A stretch of DNA of 64,000 bases from Bacteroidales bacterium (GTDB lineage Bacteria; Bacteroidota; Bacteroidia; Bacteroidales; JAADJA01), in NCBI GenBank assembly GCA_021740645.1, contig JAIOZL010000007.1, positions 1-64,000 of the forward strand. The letters run 5' to 3'. The first letter of the stretch is position 1, and every line of letters starts with the position of its first letter. This document shows, piece after piece, positions 62,310 to 64,000 of the stretch. Position numbers and translations under genes: made by a program. Below the pieces are notes generated by a model that worked only from the letters and a program-made list of their open reading frames with translations, did not search any database and was not told where the DNA came from.

Positions 62310-64000
62310 ATGCGATATTCACTCCATATAGTATCATTCATAATTTTCACAAATTTTCTGTGTGCTCAGGAATCCACTCCAAACCACCAGAATGAAATTT
62401 TCTGGGAAATAAACAGTCCGGGCACCATTAGCTGGAATCTCTCGGATGAAAAAAGATTACCTCATGCTGACAATATCGAAATGAGCGGACAGAAAGTAGC
62501 CGGGATAATTTATTATTCGATCAATGAACAAAAGGAATTAAGTCTCCGCCGGCAAATTATTTTTCCTCAACTTAGAACATTCATCGGATCCAATGAATCC
62601 CCCTGGAAAAAATACCGCGCCTATCTTACATACGATTATGAGGATAATATCCTACCCACAATAATTGCCAAAGCAAAAATACTTAAGCCTGGTCCATTAG
62701 ATTCAGTTTCCATTAGTGGAATGCTTCATTTTTATCATGCTGCGGTAGAAGGAATAAAGGTTCATCGCATATTATTTCCTTCAATGACTGAACGGCTTTT
62801 TGTAGAGCAATGGTCACTTTCCAATACAACAGATTCTACAATCAGCTTAAAAATCGGAAATACTTCCTTTTACCAGGAAGAAGAAGGAGTTTATGGATTA
62901 TACAAAAGGACTGTAACTTCAGATGCAGAAAAAATAATTGACTTAAAACCTGGGAAAGACTATTCTTTTTCAATCCGATTTACGGCAAGTTTAAACGATG
63001 AAGAAATAATTCAAATATCTTCTACTGAAAGCCTCACAACCCGAAAAGCCTTTTTGGATAGTATCCAACAAAACCTCATCCTTGAAACACCTGATCCCAT
63101 ATTGAATACCCTCTTTTATTTTTCCAAGATCAGGGCAGCTGAAAGTATTTTTAAAACCAAAATGGGTTTAGTACATTCTCCCGGAGGTGGAAGGTATTAT
63201 TGTGGAGTGTGGGCCAACGACCAGGCAGAATACTCTGGGCCGTTTTTCCCTTACCTGGGTCTGAAAACAGGTAACATTGCTGCTTTAAATGCATACCGCG
63301 TTTTTCTGAATAACATTCCGGAGGAGGATGGCCACTTCTGGTCTTCCTTTGAAATGAATGGGGATTTGACCTGTTGCGGGGGTGACCGTGGCGATGCGGC
63401 CATGATCGCCTATGGGTCAACTCATTACATAATGGCTTCAGGCAGCAAAGAAATAGCCGAAGAACTATGGCCTTTGATCAAATGGTGCCTCGACTATTGT
63501 GAAAGGCAAAAAAACGAATATGGGGTTATTAAATCAGATACGGATGAAATGGAGGGACGCATTCCAACAGGAGATGCCAACCTTTCTACCTCAAGCTTGT
63601 ATTATGGTGCTTTGCTGCATGCCGTAGACCTGGCAAAAGAAATTTATCCTGAAACAGATATTTCAGAAGATTACCGGAAACGTGCTTTTATCTTAAAAGT
63701 TGCCATTGAAAACTATTTTGGGACAAACATCGACGGAATTGAAACCTACCAGTATTTTGAGGGCCATGAATTTTTGCGCCATTGGATTTGCCTCCCCCTG
63801 GTCATGGGTATTGAAAAAAGGAGAGAAGGCACACTGGAGGCATTGTTCTCCAAACTCTGGACAAACAACGGGGTGAAGGTGGAAGTTAATCCGGGCCTTG
63901 AGGAGCCCGACCTGTTTTGGGATAGGGGAACCTTATATGCGTTTATCGGGGCTTTTAAGGCCGGGGCTTCAAACCAGGCATATCAAAAACTGCATGCCTA
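62310..64000 (+). CDS. Secreted six-hairpin glycosidase-like protein, partial (runs off the window)
   Basis: Not in the ORF track because no stop is reached. The frame is open from ATG 62310 to the window end (563 codons). A signal peptide (MRYSLHIVSFIIFTNFLCAQ) is followed by a beta-sandwich domain (about 25-250) and then an alpha/alpha-toroid region. Its features are YYCGVWANDQAEYSGPFFPYLG, CCGGDRGDAAMIAYG, LWPLIKWCLDYCERQ, GVIKSDTDEMEGRIPTGDANLSTSSLYYGAL and FEGHEFLRHW. These are typical of six-hairpin glycosidases (rhamnosidase or glucoamylase-like clans); acidic residues in the toroid (NDQAE, DEMEGR) could be catalytic. The exact family and substrate cannot be fixed from the partial sequence. 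A TAATTTTG -7 box lies at 62283-62290. Confidence 0.75.
   Translation, partial: MRYSLHIVSFIIFTNFLCAQESTPNHQNEIFWEINSPGTISWNLSDEKRLPHADNIEMSGQKVAGIIYYSINEQKELSLRRQIIFPQLRTFIGSNESPWKKYRAYLTYDYEDNILPTIIAKAKILKPGPLDSVSISGMLHFYHAAVEGIKVHRILFPSMTERLFVEQWSLSNTTDSTISLKIGNTSFYQEEEGVYGLYKRTVTSDAEKIIDLKPGKDYSFSIRFTASLNDEEIIQISSTESLTTRKAFLDSIQQNLILETPDPILNTLFYFSKIRAAESIFKTKMGLVHSPGGGRYYCGVWANDQAEYSGPFFPYLGLKTGNIAALNAYRVFLNNIPEEDGHFWSSFEMNGDLTCCGGDRGDAAMIAYGSTHYIMASGSKEIAEELWPLIKWCLDYCERQKNEYGVIKSDTDEMEGRIPTGDANLSTSSLYYGALLHAVDLAKEIYPETDISEDYRKRAFILKVAIENYFGTNIDGIETYQYFEGHEFLRHWICLPLVMGIEKRREGTLEALFSKLWTNNGVKVEVNPGLEEPDLFWDRGTLYAFIGAFKAGASNQAYQKLHA

Noticed and set aside
63151-63420. Minus-strand 89-residue ORF near the right edge
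   Set aside because: It overlaps the open glycosidase-like frame, which has a signal peptide and family motifs; the minus ORF has neither.

Overview
The window reads as a chromosomal segment from a member of the Bacteroidota, most likely a marine or gut-type Bacteroidales/Marinilabiliales-like lineage. The evidence is several secreted proteins ending in type IX secretion (T9SS) C-terminal domains, a TonB receptor paired with a DUF4249 lipoprotein, families largely confined to this phylum (DUF4292, DUF4175, DUF4249, DUF5916), lipoproteins with typical lipoboxes, AT-rich intergenic DNA, and promoters with the phylum-specific TAnnTTTG -7 box (the best one lies just before the tRNA-Cys gene). I see no insertion sequence, prophage or CRISPR array.

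Layout, left to right. (1) 0.2-6.1 kb, minus strand: a cell-envelope operon with a polysaccharide flippase, dUTPase, a TPR lipoprotein, a DUF4292 lipoprotein and an EnvC-like LytM protein. (2) 6.3-16.4 kb, plus strand: two giant secreted peptidases (C25 gingipain-like and M14 carboxypeptidase) that share C-terminal modules, then a CYTH protein and a small T9SS protein. (3) 16.5-22.1 kb: a membrane-anchored MutS-like ATPase and a 1228-residue sensor histidine kinase, convergent. (4) 22.2-29.3 kb, minus strand: DUF4175 coiled-coil protein, RsbW-like ATPase, YbeY, MnmG and a methyltransferase. Two identical 16-bp parS-type palindromes flank mnmG. (5) 29.4-36.8 kb: tandem M1 aminopeptidases with T9SS tails, then a DUF4249/TonB receptor operon. 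(6) 36.9-39.2 kb: gltX, folB, a small CWC zinc protein and tRNA-Cys. (7) 39.2-47.2 kb, minus strand: an FtsX/MacB-type permease with a DUF5916 protein, and a lipid/LPS group (GT2, GT9, diacylglycerol-kinase-like). (8) 47.6-53.6 kb, plus strand: a CarH-like MerR/B12 regulator, an ECF sigma factor, a DUF4397 T9SS protein, QueD/PTPS, GTP cyclohydrolase I and a Bax-inhibitor-1 protein. (9) 53.7-58.8 kb, minus strand: a decaying, duplicated island of surface-protein genes. It holds two paralogous FG-GAP/VCBS-type proteins, one of them frameshifted at a ten-G tract, a caspase/C13-like protein that seems to have lost its catalytic residues, a fragmentary second copy, and an orphan T9SS sorting domain. 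(10) 59.1-61.7 kb: divergent threonine degradation genes (tdh and kbl). (11) A small exported protein of unknown function and a partial six-hairpin-glycosidase-like gene running off the right edge.

The strongest points for follow-up are the poly-G tract at 58032-58041, which looks like a phase-variation switch or else a homopolymer sequencing error; the pair of parS sites around mnmG, which suggests the window lies in the origin-proximal segregation domain; and the dockerin-like C-terminal module shared by the two giant peptidases where a T9SS domain would be expected. All calls are from reading the sequence and from memory of families; no search was run, and residue positions are approximate.
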